Shown here: piece by piece, positions 7,172 to 14,116 of the stretch | How the letters are laid out: each line of letters begins with the position of its first letter | How positions within the stretch are numbered: position 1 is the first letter of the stretch | DNA from: an uncultured Succinatimonas sp. | GTDB taxonomy: Bacteria; Pseudomonadota; Gammaproteobacteria; Enterobacterales; Succinivibrionaceae | DNA: 18,923 nucleotides | Assembly: GCA_905201175.1 (NCBI GenBank) | Contig: CAJKNC010000020.1 | Span: 1-18,923 of the forward strand | Direction: 5' to 3' | Notes under the pieces: generated by a model | The model's database searches: none | Told to the model about the DNA's origin: nothing | What the model saw: the letters and a program-made list of their open reading frames with translations, nothing else | Program-made: the position numbers and the translations under genes

Positions 7172-10100
7172 GTGAGCATACAGGAAAACGGTCAGAACGA
7201 AGATCTGTTACAGGGTCTTACCAACCAGACTAAAGTAGCTAATGATGATCCAGAAATGGATTTACAATTAAGCGGTAGTTTAGGTAAATTAGCCAATCGC
7301 AGCAACGCTTTTAAGCAGCGTCTTGAAGATTTTGACGCTATTAAGATTGGTTTAGCTTCCCCTGAAATGATTCGTGCTTGGTCTTATGGCGAGGTTAAGA
7401 AGCCTGAGACTATTAATTATCGTACTTTTAAACCCGAGCGTGACGGCTTGTTCTGTGCACGTATTTTCGGACCTATTAAAGATTACGAGTGCTTGTGTGG
7501 TAAGTACAAGCGCTTAAAGCACCGCGGAACCATCTGCGATAAGTGTGGTGTAGAAGTTACTCAGGCTAAGGTTCGTCGTGAGCGTATGGGCCATATTGAG
7601 CTAGCTTCCCCGGTAGCCCATATTTGGTATTTAAAATCTCTGCCGTCTCGTATCGGTTTAATTCTCGATATGAAGCTGCGCGATATTGAAAGCGTGCTTT
7701 ATTTTGAGAGCTATGTAGTTACCGATCCGGGCATGACTGATCTTAATGAGCGTCAGCTTTTAACTGAAGAGCAGTATGTAGAAGCTTTAGCTGTTTATGG
7801 TGATGATTTCACCGCCAAGATGGGTGCAGAAGCTATCTTAGAGTTATTGCAGCATATTAATCTTGAGGAAGAAGTTAAGTCTTTAAGAGAGGCTTTGGAT
7901 AGCACTTCTTCTGAAAGCAATCGTAAAAAGTTTGCAAAGCGTATTAAGCTTATTGAGTCATTTATCAATTCAGGCAATAAACCTGAATGGATGATTCTAA
8001 CCGTATTGCCGGTTTTACCGCCAGATTTACGTCCTCTAGTACCGTTAGATGGAGGCCGTTTTGCTACCTCAGATCTTAATGATCTTTATCGTCGCGTAAT
8101 TAACCGTAATAATCGCTTAAAGAGGCTTTTGGATTTAGCAGCTCCGGAAATCATTGTTCGTAATGAAAAACGCATGCTTCAGGAATCTGTTGATGCTCTT
8201 ATGGATAATGGTCGCCGTGGTCGAGCAATCACCGGTTCTAATAAGCGCCCGCTGAAATCCTTAGCTGATATGATTAAGGGTAAGCAAGGCCGTTTCCGTC
8301 AGAACTTGCTAGGTAAGCGTGTTGATTATTCTGGTCGTTCTGTAATTACCTGCGGACCGTTCTTGCGCTTGCATCAGTGCGGTTTGCCAAAGAAGATGGC
8401 TTTAGAGCTATTCAAGCCGTTTATTTATGGAAGATTAGAGTTACGCGGCTTAGCTACTACTATTAAAGCAGCTAAGAAAATGGTCGAGCGCGAAGATCCG
8501 ATTGTATGGGATGTTCTTGATGAAGTAATTCGTGAGCATCCTATTATGTTAAACCGTGCTCCGACCTTACACCGCTTAGGTATTCAGGCTTTTGAGCCAG
8601 TTCTCATTGAAGGCAAGGCTATTCGTCTGCATCCGTTAGTATGTCCGGCATTTAATGCTGACTTCGACGGTGACCAGATGGCTGTGCACGTTCCTTTAAC
8701 TTTAGAGGCTCAGTTGGAAGCTCGTGCTTTAATGATGTCCACTAACAATGTTTTGTCTCCTGCATCTGGAGATCCTATCATTGTTCCGGCACAGGACGTG
8801 GTACTAGGTCTGTATTATATGACCCGTATGCGTATTGGAGCACGCGGCGAAGGCTTAATTTTAACTGATGCTAAGGAAGCTGAACGTCTGTATAAGGCAG
8901 ATTTAGTTGACTTCCATGCTCGTATTGCTTGCCGTATTCATTTCTTTGAGAAGAATCCAGATACTGGCGAATTCATTGAAAAGAATGAAATGCGCTTAAC
9001 TACTGTCGGCCGTGCAATGTTGTCATTGATTCTACCTAAGGGTATGTCTTATGACCTTATTGATCCTCCGTCAGAGGGCGTAACTCAGGAAAATATTAAA
9101 GAGATTTTATCTGAGAAAAATTGGTTTACCCGTGTTTCTAACGTACCGTTAGGTAAGAAGAAAATTGGTGCATTATTAAATACTTGCTATCATCTGTTAG
9201 GATTAAAGGATACGGTTATTTTTGCCGACCATGTGATGTATACCGGCTTTGCTAATGCAGCTATTTCAGGTTCTTCAGTATGTGTTGACGATATGCTTAT
9301 TCCTAAGGAGAAGTACACCATTATTTCTTCAGCTCAGAAGGAAGTTATGTCCATTCAGAGCCAGTATGAAAACGGTCAGATTACTCCTGGTGAGCGCTAT
9401 AACAAGGTTATTGACGTCTGGTCAAATGCTAACGAAAAAGTTGCTAAAGCCATGATGGCAAATCTTTCAACTCAGACTGCCAAGAATATCTTAGGTGAAG
9501 AAGAGAAAGAGGCCTCCTTTAACAGCATCTATATGATGGCTGATTCCGGTGCTCGTGGTTCACCAGCTCAGATTCGTCAGTTAGCAGGTATGCGTGGCTT
9601 GATGGCAAAACCAGATGGTTCCATTATTGAGACTCCTATTACTGCAAACTTCCGTGAAGGCTTAAATGTACAGCAGTACTTTATTTCTACTCATGGTGCG
9701 CGTAAGGGTCTAGCTGATACTGCATTGAAGACCGCAAATTCCGGTTATTTAACTCGTCGTTTAGTTGACGTTGCACAGGATATGGTAATTTGCGAGAGCG
9801 ACTGCGGTACTGATGATGGTCTTGATATTACTCCGCATGTTAACGGCGGTGATGTTATTGAGACTTTGAGAGACCGTGTGTTAGGACGTGTTCTGGCAGC
9901 AGATGTCTTGAAGCCTGGTTCTAAGTCAGTATTGATCCCTGCAGGAACTCTCTTAGATGAGAAGCTTTGCTCTGTATTAGAGGCTAATTCTGTAGATCAC
10001 GTTAAGATTAGATCTCCTATTACTTGTAAGTCCCGTTATGGAATTTGCGCAAAGTGTTATGGCCGTGATTTAGCTCGTGGTCACCTGGTAAATCCTGGTG

Positions 10101-11620
10101 AGGCTGTGGGCGTTATGGCAGCTCAGTCAATTGGTGAGCCTGGTACTCAGTTAACAATGCGTACCTTCCATATCGGCGGTGCAGCATCGCGTGCGGTTGC
10201 TGAATCTGGTGCCACTGTACGCAGTGCAGGTACCATTAAGATTGAGAACTCCAAGCTTGTTACCAATACCGAAGGCAAGATGGTCGTAACCTCTCGTCAG
10301 TCTGAATTATTCGTTGTAGATGAGTTCGGATCAGTTAAAGATAGCCATAAGCTTCCTTATGGTGCTGTTTTAGAGGTCAAGGAAGGCGACAGCGTAGTTG
10401 TAGGACAAACTGTAGCACGTTGGGATCCGCATACTCACCCGATTATTTCTGAAGTACATGGTTACATTAAATTCTCGGATATTATCGAGGGCGTAACTGT
10501 TGACAAGAAGGAAGATGAGGCCTTAGGTATTTCTTCAATTGAAGTACGTGAAATGGCAGCTCGTCCAACTCAGGGCAAAGAGAAGCGTCCATCTGTTAAG
10601 ATTGTAGATGCTCAGGGCAATGATGTGCTTATTCCTGGAACTACTGTTGCAGCTCAGTATATGCTTCAGGCAAAAGCCATTGTTCAGTTACAAGACGGCG
10701 CAGAAGTTAATATTGGTGATGTTATCGCTCGTATTCCTCAAGTTGCAGGCGGTACTAAGGATATTACCGGTGGTCTGCCGCGTGTTGCTGATCTCTTTGA
10801 GGCTCGTGCTCCTAAGGAGCCGGCAATTTTAGCCGAGATTTCAGGTACTATATCTTTCGGTAAGGATACTAAATCTAAACGTCGCTTAATGATTACTCCT
10901 GCTGCAGGAGCCGTTGATGAGAATGGCGATCCTATTGAAGCTCATGAGGAGATGATTGCTTTATCACGTAATCTCAACGTATTTGAAGGCGAAACTGTAT
11001 CTAAAGGCGAAATGATTGCCGATGGTCCTGAGTCACCTCATGATATTTTGCGTTTGCGTGGTGTTAATGCTGTCGCTAATTACATCGTAAATGAAGTACA
11101 AGACGTATATCGTTTACAGGGTGTAAAGATTAACGATAAGCATATTGAAGTCATCGTTCGTCAGATGTTACGCAAGTGCGAAATTACCGATGCTGGCGAT
11201 AGTACCGAGTTTTTAGAAGGTGAGCATGTAGAGGTAAGCCATGTACGTGCTGCTAACGAGAAGCTTGCTGCTGCAGGCAAGAAATTAGTTAAGTACAATC
11301 ATATTTTAATGGGTCTTACCAAGGCTTCATTAAGTACTGATTCCTTTATTTCTGCCGCTTCCTTCCAGGAAACAACACGAGTACTCACTGAGGCTTCTGT
11401 TGAGGGTAAAGTTGACGAATTGCGCGGCTTAAAGGAGAATGTGATTGTGGGAAGACTTATTCCTGCAGGTACAGGCTTTAAGTATCATAAGTCACGCCGT
11501 GATGAGCTAGAGCGTATCAATAATGAGCGTTCTTTAGAGCAAGCAACTGTATCTGCAGAAGAGCTGCAGAAGCAATTAGGAGCTGCTTTAGAGGCTGCGG
11601 ACGTTGCTAAAAGCGAATAA
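7172..11620 (+). CDS. rpoC: DNA-directed RNA polymerase subunit beta'
   Basis: Beta' carries the catalytic Mg2+ site. The motif NADFDGD is intact, with aspartates D497, D499 and D501. Both zinc sites are present: C107, C109, C122, C125 (zipper/ZBD) and C878, C952, C959, C962. The trigger-loop region contains the large SI3-type insertion typical of Proteobacteria. The product has 1482 residues versus 1407 in E. coli. The excess is an N-terminal extension of about 36 residues rich in Gln, Asn and acidic residues, a 26-residue insertion at ~631-659, and a few smaller additions. The start is a GTG at 7172, eight bases after TAGGAG. An ATG at 7256 would give a more usual length but lacks a ribosome binding site. 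It is the last gene before a strong terminator. Confidence 0.97.
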   Translation: MSIQENGQNEDLLQGLTNQTKVANDDPEMDLQLSGSLGKLANRSNAFKQRLEDFDAIKIGLASPEMIRAWSYGEVKKPETINYRTFKPERDGLFCARIFGPIKDYECLCGKYKRLKHRGTICDKCGVEVTQAKVRRERMGHIELASPVAHIWYLKSLPSRIGLILDMKLRDIESVLYFESYVVTDPGMTDLNERQLLTEEQYVEALAVYGDDFTAKMGAEAILELLQHINLEEEVKSLREALDSTSSESNRKKFAKRIKLIESFINSGNKPEWMILTVLPVLPPDLRPLVPLDGGRFATSDLNDLYRRVINRNNRLKRLLDLAAPEIIVRNEKRMLQESVDALMDNGRRGRAITGSNKRPLKSLADMIKGKQGRFRQNLLGKRVDYSGRSVITCGPFLRLHQCGLPKKMALELFKPFIYGRLELRGLATTIKAAKKMVEREDPIVWDVLDEVIREHPIMLNRAPTLHRLGIQAFEPVLIEGKAIRLHPLVCPAFNADFDGDQMAVHVPLTLEAQLEARALMMSTNNVLSPASGDPIIVPAQDVVLGLYYMTRMRIGARGEGLILTDAKEAERLYKADLVDFHARIACRIHFFEKNPDTGEFIEKNEMRLTTVGRAMLSLILPKGMSYDLIDPPSEGVTQENIKEILSEKNWFTRVSNVPLGKKKIGALLNTCYHLLGLKDTVIFADHVMYTGFANAAISGSSVCVDDMLIPKEKYTIISSAQKEVMSIQSQYENGQITPGERYNKVIDVWSNANEKVAKAMMANLSTQTAKNILGEEEKEASFNSIYMMADSGARGSPAQIRQLAGMRGLMAKPDGSIIETPITANFREGLNVQQYFISTHGARKGLADTALKTANSGYLTRRLVDVAQDMVICESDCGTDDGLDITPHVNGGDVIETLRDRVLGRVLAADVLKPGSKSVLIPAGTLLDEKLCSVLEANSVDHVKIRSPITCKSRYGICAKCYGRDLARGHLVNPGEAVGVMAAQSIGEPGTQLTMRTFHIGGAASRAVAESGATVRSAGTIKIENSKLVTNTEGKMVVTSRQSELFVVDEFGSVKDSHKLPYGAVLEVKEGDSVVVGQTVARWDPHTHPIISEVHGYIKFSDIIEGVTVDKKEDEALGISSIEVREMAARPTQGKEKRPSVKIVDAQGNDVLIPGTTVAAQYMLQAKAIVQLQDGAEVNIGDVIARIPQVAGGTKDITGGLPRVADLFEARAPKEPAILAEISGTISFGKDTKSKRRLMITPAAGAVDENGDPIEAHEEMIALSRNLNVFEGETVSKGEMIADGPESPHDILRLRGVNAVANYIVNEVQDVYRLQGVKINDKHIEVIVRQMLRKCEITDAGDSTEFLEGEHVEVSHVRAANEKLAAAGKKLVKYNHILMGLTKASLSTDSFISAASFQETTRVLTEASVEGKVDELRGLKENVIVGRLIPAGTGFKYHKSRRDELERINNERSLEQATVSAEELQKQLGAALEAADVAKSE

Positions 11621-11637
11621 AAATTTATAGATTTAAG

Positions 11638-11666
11638 ATGCCCACATTATGTGGGCATTTTTTTTT
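11638..11666 (+). terminator. Intrinsic terminator after rpoC
   Basis: ATGCCCACA (11638-11646) pairs perfectly with TGTGGGCAT (11650-11658) over the loop TTA, followed by nine consecutive T (11658-11666). This is a textbook rho-independent terminator. It ends directly against the ridA ribosome binding site TTGGAG (11665-11670). Confidence 0.95.
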
Positions 11667-11679
11667 GGAGATAAATATA

Positions 11680-12066
11680 ATGTCTGAAATTAAAGTCATT
11701 GCTACAGAGAAGGCTCCGGCCGCTATTGGTCCATATGTTCAGGGTAAGGTTGTAGGAGGTATGCTTTACGCATCAGGACAGATACCTTTGGATCCTAAGA
11801 CAGGTTCCATGGTTGCAGGTGATATCAAAGCTCAGGCAAGGCAGGCTTTGACAAACGTTAAGGCTTTGGTTGAGGCTGCAGGCAGTGATTTAAGCTTAGT
11901 TGTTAAAACTACTTGTTTTTTAAAAGATATTGCTGATTTTGCTGCTTTTAATGAGGTTTACGCAGAGTTTTTTAAGGTAAATCCACCGGCTCGCTCTTGT
12001 GTAGGCGGTATTGATTTGCCTAAGGGAGCATTATGCGAGATTGAAGTAATCGCTTCAATTAAATAA
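11680..12066 (+). CDS. ridA: RidA family reactive enamine/imine deaminase
   Basis: RidA hydrolyses reactive 2-aminoacrylate and related enamine/imine intermediates made by PLP enzymes such as threonine/serine dehydratase, protecting other PLP enzymes. The product has 128 residues, as in E. coli, with the conserved IGPYVQG (residues 16-22), ASGQIP (31-36), and the catalytic-site PARSCV with R105 and E120, both at the E. coli positions. The ATG at 11680 follows TTGGAG by nine bases. An in-frame ATG at 11638 lies inside the terminator stem and is rejected. The gene is not functionally linked to its neighbours in an obvious way. It depends on terminator read-through or a weak promoter, since no good promoter is visible after the terminator. 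Confidence 0.95.
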   Translation: MSEIKVIATEKAPAAIGPYVQGKVVGGMLYASGQIPLDPKTGSMVAGDIKAQARQALTNVKALVEAAGSDLSLVVKTTCFLKDIADFAAFNEVYAEFFKVNPPARSCVGGIDLPKGALCEIEVIASIK

Positions 12067-12072
12067 AATTCT

Positions 12073-12102
12073 AGGCCATCTATGAAGATGGCCTTAATTA
12101 TA
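12073..12102 (+). terminator. Weak terminator or processing hairpin between ridA and tusD
   Basis: AGGCCATC (12073-12080) pairs with GATGGCCT (12087-12094) over the loop TATGAA. The following bases TAATTATATT are only partly T-rich, so termination would be inefficient. It may let some transcription continue into tusDCB, which has no visible promoter of its own. Confidence 0.6.
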
Positions 12103-12114
12103 TTGGAGATTTAG

Positions 12115-12462
12115 GTGAATTTTCTTTTTTTGGAGCGAATGTTTTTTGCTGATTTAAATCTTATGCAAAGAAGGTTGACCTTGTATGAAAATATCTTGAA
12201 GCAGGGTATAAAAGTAGAAGCAATTTTTATGACGGCTGAAGCAGTTAAAATTGCCAGTAGGCTAGTTGATGACGAAGTTTTAAAAATACAAGATTCTTAT
12301 TTGAGCCTGAAAGAAAAATTTACTGTAGACTTACTAGTGTGTGGCAGAGCTTTTAAAGAGCAGGGGTATGACAGCACTGATCTTAAGGAAGGCTTTATTT
12401 TATCTGGCAATATGGAAATGCTTGCTTTAGCTTTTAAAGCGCAAAAAATTATAGAGTTATGA
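12115..12462 (+). CDS. tusD: Sulfurtransferase TusD homologue
   Basis: TusD is the catalytic subunit of the TusBCD complex. It takes persulfide sulfur from TusA and passes it via TusE to MnmA for 2-thiouridine formation at the wobble base of Lys, Glu and Gln tRNAs. The 115-residue DsrE-fold protein is somewhat shorter than E. coli TusD (128). The C-terminal half aligns well: VDLLVCGRAFKEQGY with the likely catalytic C76 (equivalent to C78), then LKEGFILSGNMEMLALAFKAQKIIEL. The N-terminal half is divergent. The start is GTG at 12115, six bases after TTGGAG. tusC overlaps by ATGA. AT-rich, unoptimised codons suggest low expression. The order tusD-C-B before rpsL, as in enteric bacteria, supports the call. 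Confidence 0.88.
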   Translation: MNFLFLERMFFADLNLMQRRLTLYENILKQGIKVEAIFMTAEAVKIASRLVDDEVLKIQDSYLSLKEKFTVDLLVCGRAFKEQGYDSTDLKEGFILSGNMEMLALAFKAQKIIEL

Positions 12463-12764
12463 TAATTTTTTTACAAAGCTCACCTAGAGACAGTCAAGCC
12501 TATGAGCAAGGTCTTGAAATGGCTATGAGCTATGGGGATTTTTTTGAGGATAATAATATCAAGGTAATTATAAGCGGGGCATTCTTGCAGTCTGTATTAG
12601 TTTCCAATGAACAGGATATTTTTATAAAAAAGTTAAAACAGCTAGAGCTTTTTGAAATTGAAACTTTTTCTGTAAAAAACACAGCTTATGATTTTATCGC
12701 AGCTGTAACTAATCAGCAGCTGAGAATTATGCTGATAAACGATAGTAAGGTTCTTTCATTTTGA
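12459..12764 (+). CDS. tusC: Sulfurtransferase complex subunit TusC homologue
   Basis: TusC is a DsrF-like, non-catalytic subunit of the TusBCD sulfur-relay complex. The 101-residue protein is shorter than E. coli TusC (119). It shows the family pattern of an N-terminal beta strand and loop (MIIFLQSSPRDSQAYEQG), a central strand/helix (VIISGAFLQSVL), and IKKLKQLELFEIETFSV, which matches the E. coli TFKLLGLYDIE region. The ATG at 12459 overlaps the tusD stop (ATGA) and the gene's own TGA overlaps the tusB start. Translation of the three genes is therefore almost certainly coupled, fitting the equal stoichiometry of the hexameric complex. Confidence 0.85.
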   Translation: MIIFLQSSPRDSQAYEQGLEMAMSYGDFFEDNNIKVIISGAFLQSVLVSNEQDIFIKKLKQLELFEIETFSVKNTAYDFIAAVTNQQLRIMLINDSKVLSF

Positions 12765-12958
12765 TTATTCATCTAATTTTTTCTGAAATAGGGTTTGAAT
12801 CTTGCCTTGAACTTATAAAAGCTGAAGATAGGGCAGTATTTTTTTATTCTGAAACTAATCCCGAGAAATGTCCTGGTCTTTATAGTTTTTTTAAGGATGA
12901 TTTAGAATTTGAAAGCCTGATTTTAAAAGAAGGCGCTAAGACTATCTCTTGGTATTAA
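12761..12958 (+). CDS. tusB: Short TusB (DsrH family) homologue
   Basis: TusB is the third subunit of the TusBCD complex. The reading frame opens with TTG at 12761, overlapping the tusC stop codon (TTGA), and gives only 65 residues against 95 in E. coli. The N-terminal strand MIIHLIFSE and the C-terminal ISWY (compare MAWY in E. coli) mark the family, but the middle is shortened and poorly conserved. Its place between tusC and rpsL makes TusB by far the likeliest identity. The frame is intact, so this looks like a reduced subunit rather than a broken gene. No other in-frame start lies close to the tusC end. Confidence 0.75.
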   Translation: MIIHLIFSEIGFESCLELIKAEDRAVFFYSETNPEKCPGLYSFFKDDLEFESLILKEGAKTISWY

Positions 12959-13040
12959 TAAAAATTAATAATTTCTTTAATTTTCTTTTACGTTAGTATG
13001 TCTAAATAGATACTTGGAACTCTGACATAGTTAAATAAAA

Positions 13041-13093
13041 GCTTAACAATTAATTTTTTTTAATTGACCTACTGCTTTTAACTGTATTACAAT
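13041..13093 (+). promoter_or_regulatory. Promoter of the str operon with AT-rich upstream region
   Basis: TTGACC at 13064-13069 (5 of 6), an 18-base spacer and TACAAT at 13088-13093 (5 of 6) form a good sigma-70 promoter with a start near 13100. Just upstream, 13041-13061 is almost pure A/T and fits an UP element. It also forms an inverted repeat, CAATTAA (13047-13053) against TTAATTG (13060-13066), that overlaps the -35 box and could be a protein-binding site. The preceding part of the gap (12959-13040) shows no gene. Confidence 0.8.
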
Positions 13094-13099
13094 GCTAGG

Positions 13100-13147
13100 T
13101 CACCCAATGATGGGTGAAAATAGTAAAGTCTGTCCAGATAAATGGAC
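13100..13147 (+). promoter_or_regulatory. 5' leader hairpins of the rpsL mRNA
   Basis: TCACCC (13100-13105) pairs with GGGTGA (13112-13117) over AATGAT, essentially at the predicted transcript 5' end, where such a hairpin would protect the message from RNA decay. A second stem, GTCCA (13132-13136) with TGGAC (13143-13147), sits just before the ribosome binding site CAGGAGA (13151-13157). The structures are seen; function is inferred. Confidence 0.5.
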
Positions 13148-13166
13148 TAACAGGAGATTTTATTTA

Positions 13167-13541
13167 ATGTCTACTATCAATCAGCTGGTTCGCAAACCTC
13201 GCATCAAGGCAGTAGCTAAGAATAAGGTTCCAGCCTTAGAAGCTTGCCCGCAGAAGCGTGGCGTTTGCACCCGTGTTTATGCAACTAGCCCTAAAAAACC
13301 TAATTCGGCTATGCGTAAAGTTTGCCGTGTTCGTTTAACTAATGGTTTTGAAGTAACCTCTTACATCGGTGGTGAGGGTCACAATCTTCAGGAACACTCT
13401 GTAGTAATGATTCGTGGCGGTCGTGTTAAGGACCTCCCGGGTGTTCGTTACCACACCATTCGTGGTTCTTTAGACTGTGCAGGTGTAAAGGATCGTAAAC
13501 AGTCCCGCTCTAAGTATGGTGTCAAGAAGCCTAAGGCTTAA
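13167..13541 (+). CDS. rpsL: 30S ribosomal protein S12
   Basis: S12 lies at the decoding centre and controls translational accuracy. The 124-residue product is collinear with E. coli S12. The streptomycin-related positions are wild type: K43 in SPKKPNSA, and K88 in GGRVKDLPGV with the neighbouring D89 that RimO methylthiolates in E. coli. Streptomycin sensitivity at this locus is therefore expected. The start at 13167 (MSTINQLVRKPR) follows CAGGAGA by about ten bases. An in-frame ATG at 13092 overlaps the promoter -10 box and would lie upstream of the transcript start, so it is rejected. First gene of the rpsL-rpsG-fusA-tuf unit. Confidence 0.98.
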   Translation: MSTINQLVRKPRIKAVAKNKVPALEACPQKRGVCTRVYATSPKKPNSAMRKVCRVRLTNGFEVTSYIGGEGHNLQEHSVVMIRGGRVKDLPGVRYHTIRGSLDCAGVKDRKQSRSKYGVKKPKA

Positions 13542-13611
13542 AGACATCCCCGCAGAGTAAGGCCAAACGTTAAATATTTATCCAGGTTCTGTTTTGGAGA
13601 AACCTGAAATT
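13542..13611 (+). promoter_or_regulatory. rpsL-rpsG spacer, candidate S7 translational operator
   Basis: The 86-base spacer contains a stem-loop, CAGGTT (13583-13588) pairing AACCTG (13601-13606), extended by CT/AG with a one-base bulge. In E. coli the rpsL-rpsG spacer (about 96 bases) is the binding site through which S7 represses the str operon, by uncoupling translation of rpsG from rpsL. The position and size match; I cannot confirm the S7 recognition bases. Confidence 0.5.
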
Positions 13612-13627
13612 ACGAGGATTTTTATAA

Positions 13628-14098
13628 ATGCCTAGACGTCGTGAAGTTGCTCAGCGCAAGATTTTGCCTGATCCAAAGTTCAATTCTGAGCTTTTAGCTA
13701 AATTCATCAACGTAGTTATGCAAGATGGCAAAAAGTCTATTGCAGAGGCTATTGTTTATGGCGCATTAGATACCATTTCTGAGAAGAGCGGCAAGGATCA
13801 CCTCGCCCTGTTCGAGGAAGCCCTTGACCATATCCGTCCAGACGTAGAAGTTAAGTCTCGTCGTGTTGGCGGTGCTAACTATCAGGTTCCAGTAGAAGTT
13901 CGTCCTGCCCGCGGTAATGCATTAGCTATGCGTTGGTTAGTTGATGCTGCCCGTTCTCGTCATGAGAAGAGCATGGCTGCTCGCCTTGCAGCAGAAATGC
14001 AGGATGCTGTTGAAAATAAAGGTACTGCCGTCAAGAAGCGTGAAGACGTGCATCGTATGGCTGAGGCCAACAAAGCATTTAGCCACTTCCGCTGGTAG
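13628..14098 (+). CDS. rpsG: 30S ribosomal protein S7
   Basis: S7 nucleates assembly of the 3' major domain of 16S rRNA, lies at the E site, and autoregulates the str operon. The 156-residue product has the common S7 length, without the extra C-terminal tail found in E. coli K-12. It has the N-terminal MPRRREVAQRKILPDPKF, VEVKSRRVGGANYQVPVEVRP, and the C-terminal KGTAVKKREDVHRMAEANKAF. The start at 13628 follows ACGAGGA by about nine bases. fusA begins 18 bases after its stop, consistent with coupled expression. Confidence 0.98.
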   Translation: MPRRREVAQRKILPDPKFNSELLAKFINVVMQDGKKSIAEAIVYGALDTISEKSGKDHLALFEEALDHIRPDVEVKSRRVGGANYQVPVEVRPARGNALAMRWLVDAARSRHEKSMAARLAAEMQDAVENKGTAVKKREDVHRMAEANKAFSHFRW

Positions 14099-14116
14099 TA
14101 CAGGAGCTAATTTATT

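Noticed and set aside
12959..12990. Terminator after tusB (AAAATTAA/TTAATTTT)
   Set aside because: The stem is A/T only and would be very unstable; it is better seen as AT-rich spacer.
13092..13166. Upstream in-frame start for rpsL
   Set aside because: That ATG overlaps the -10 box and lies before the predicted transcript start; S12 begins at 13167.
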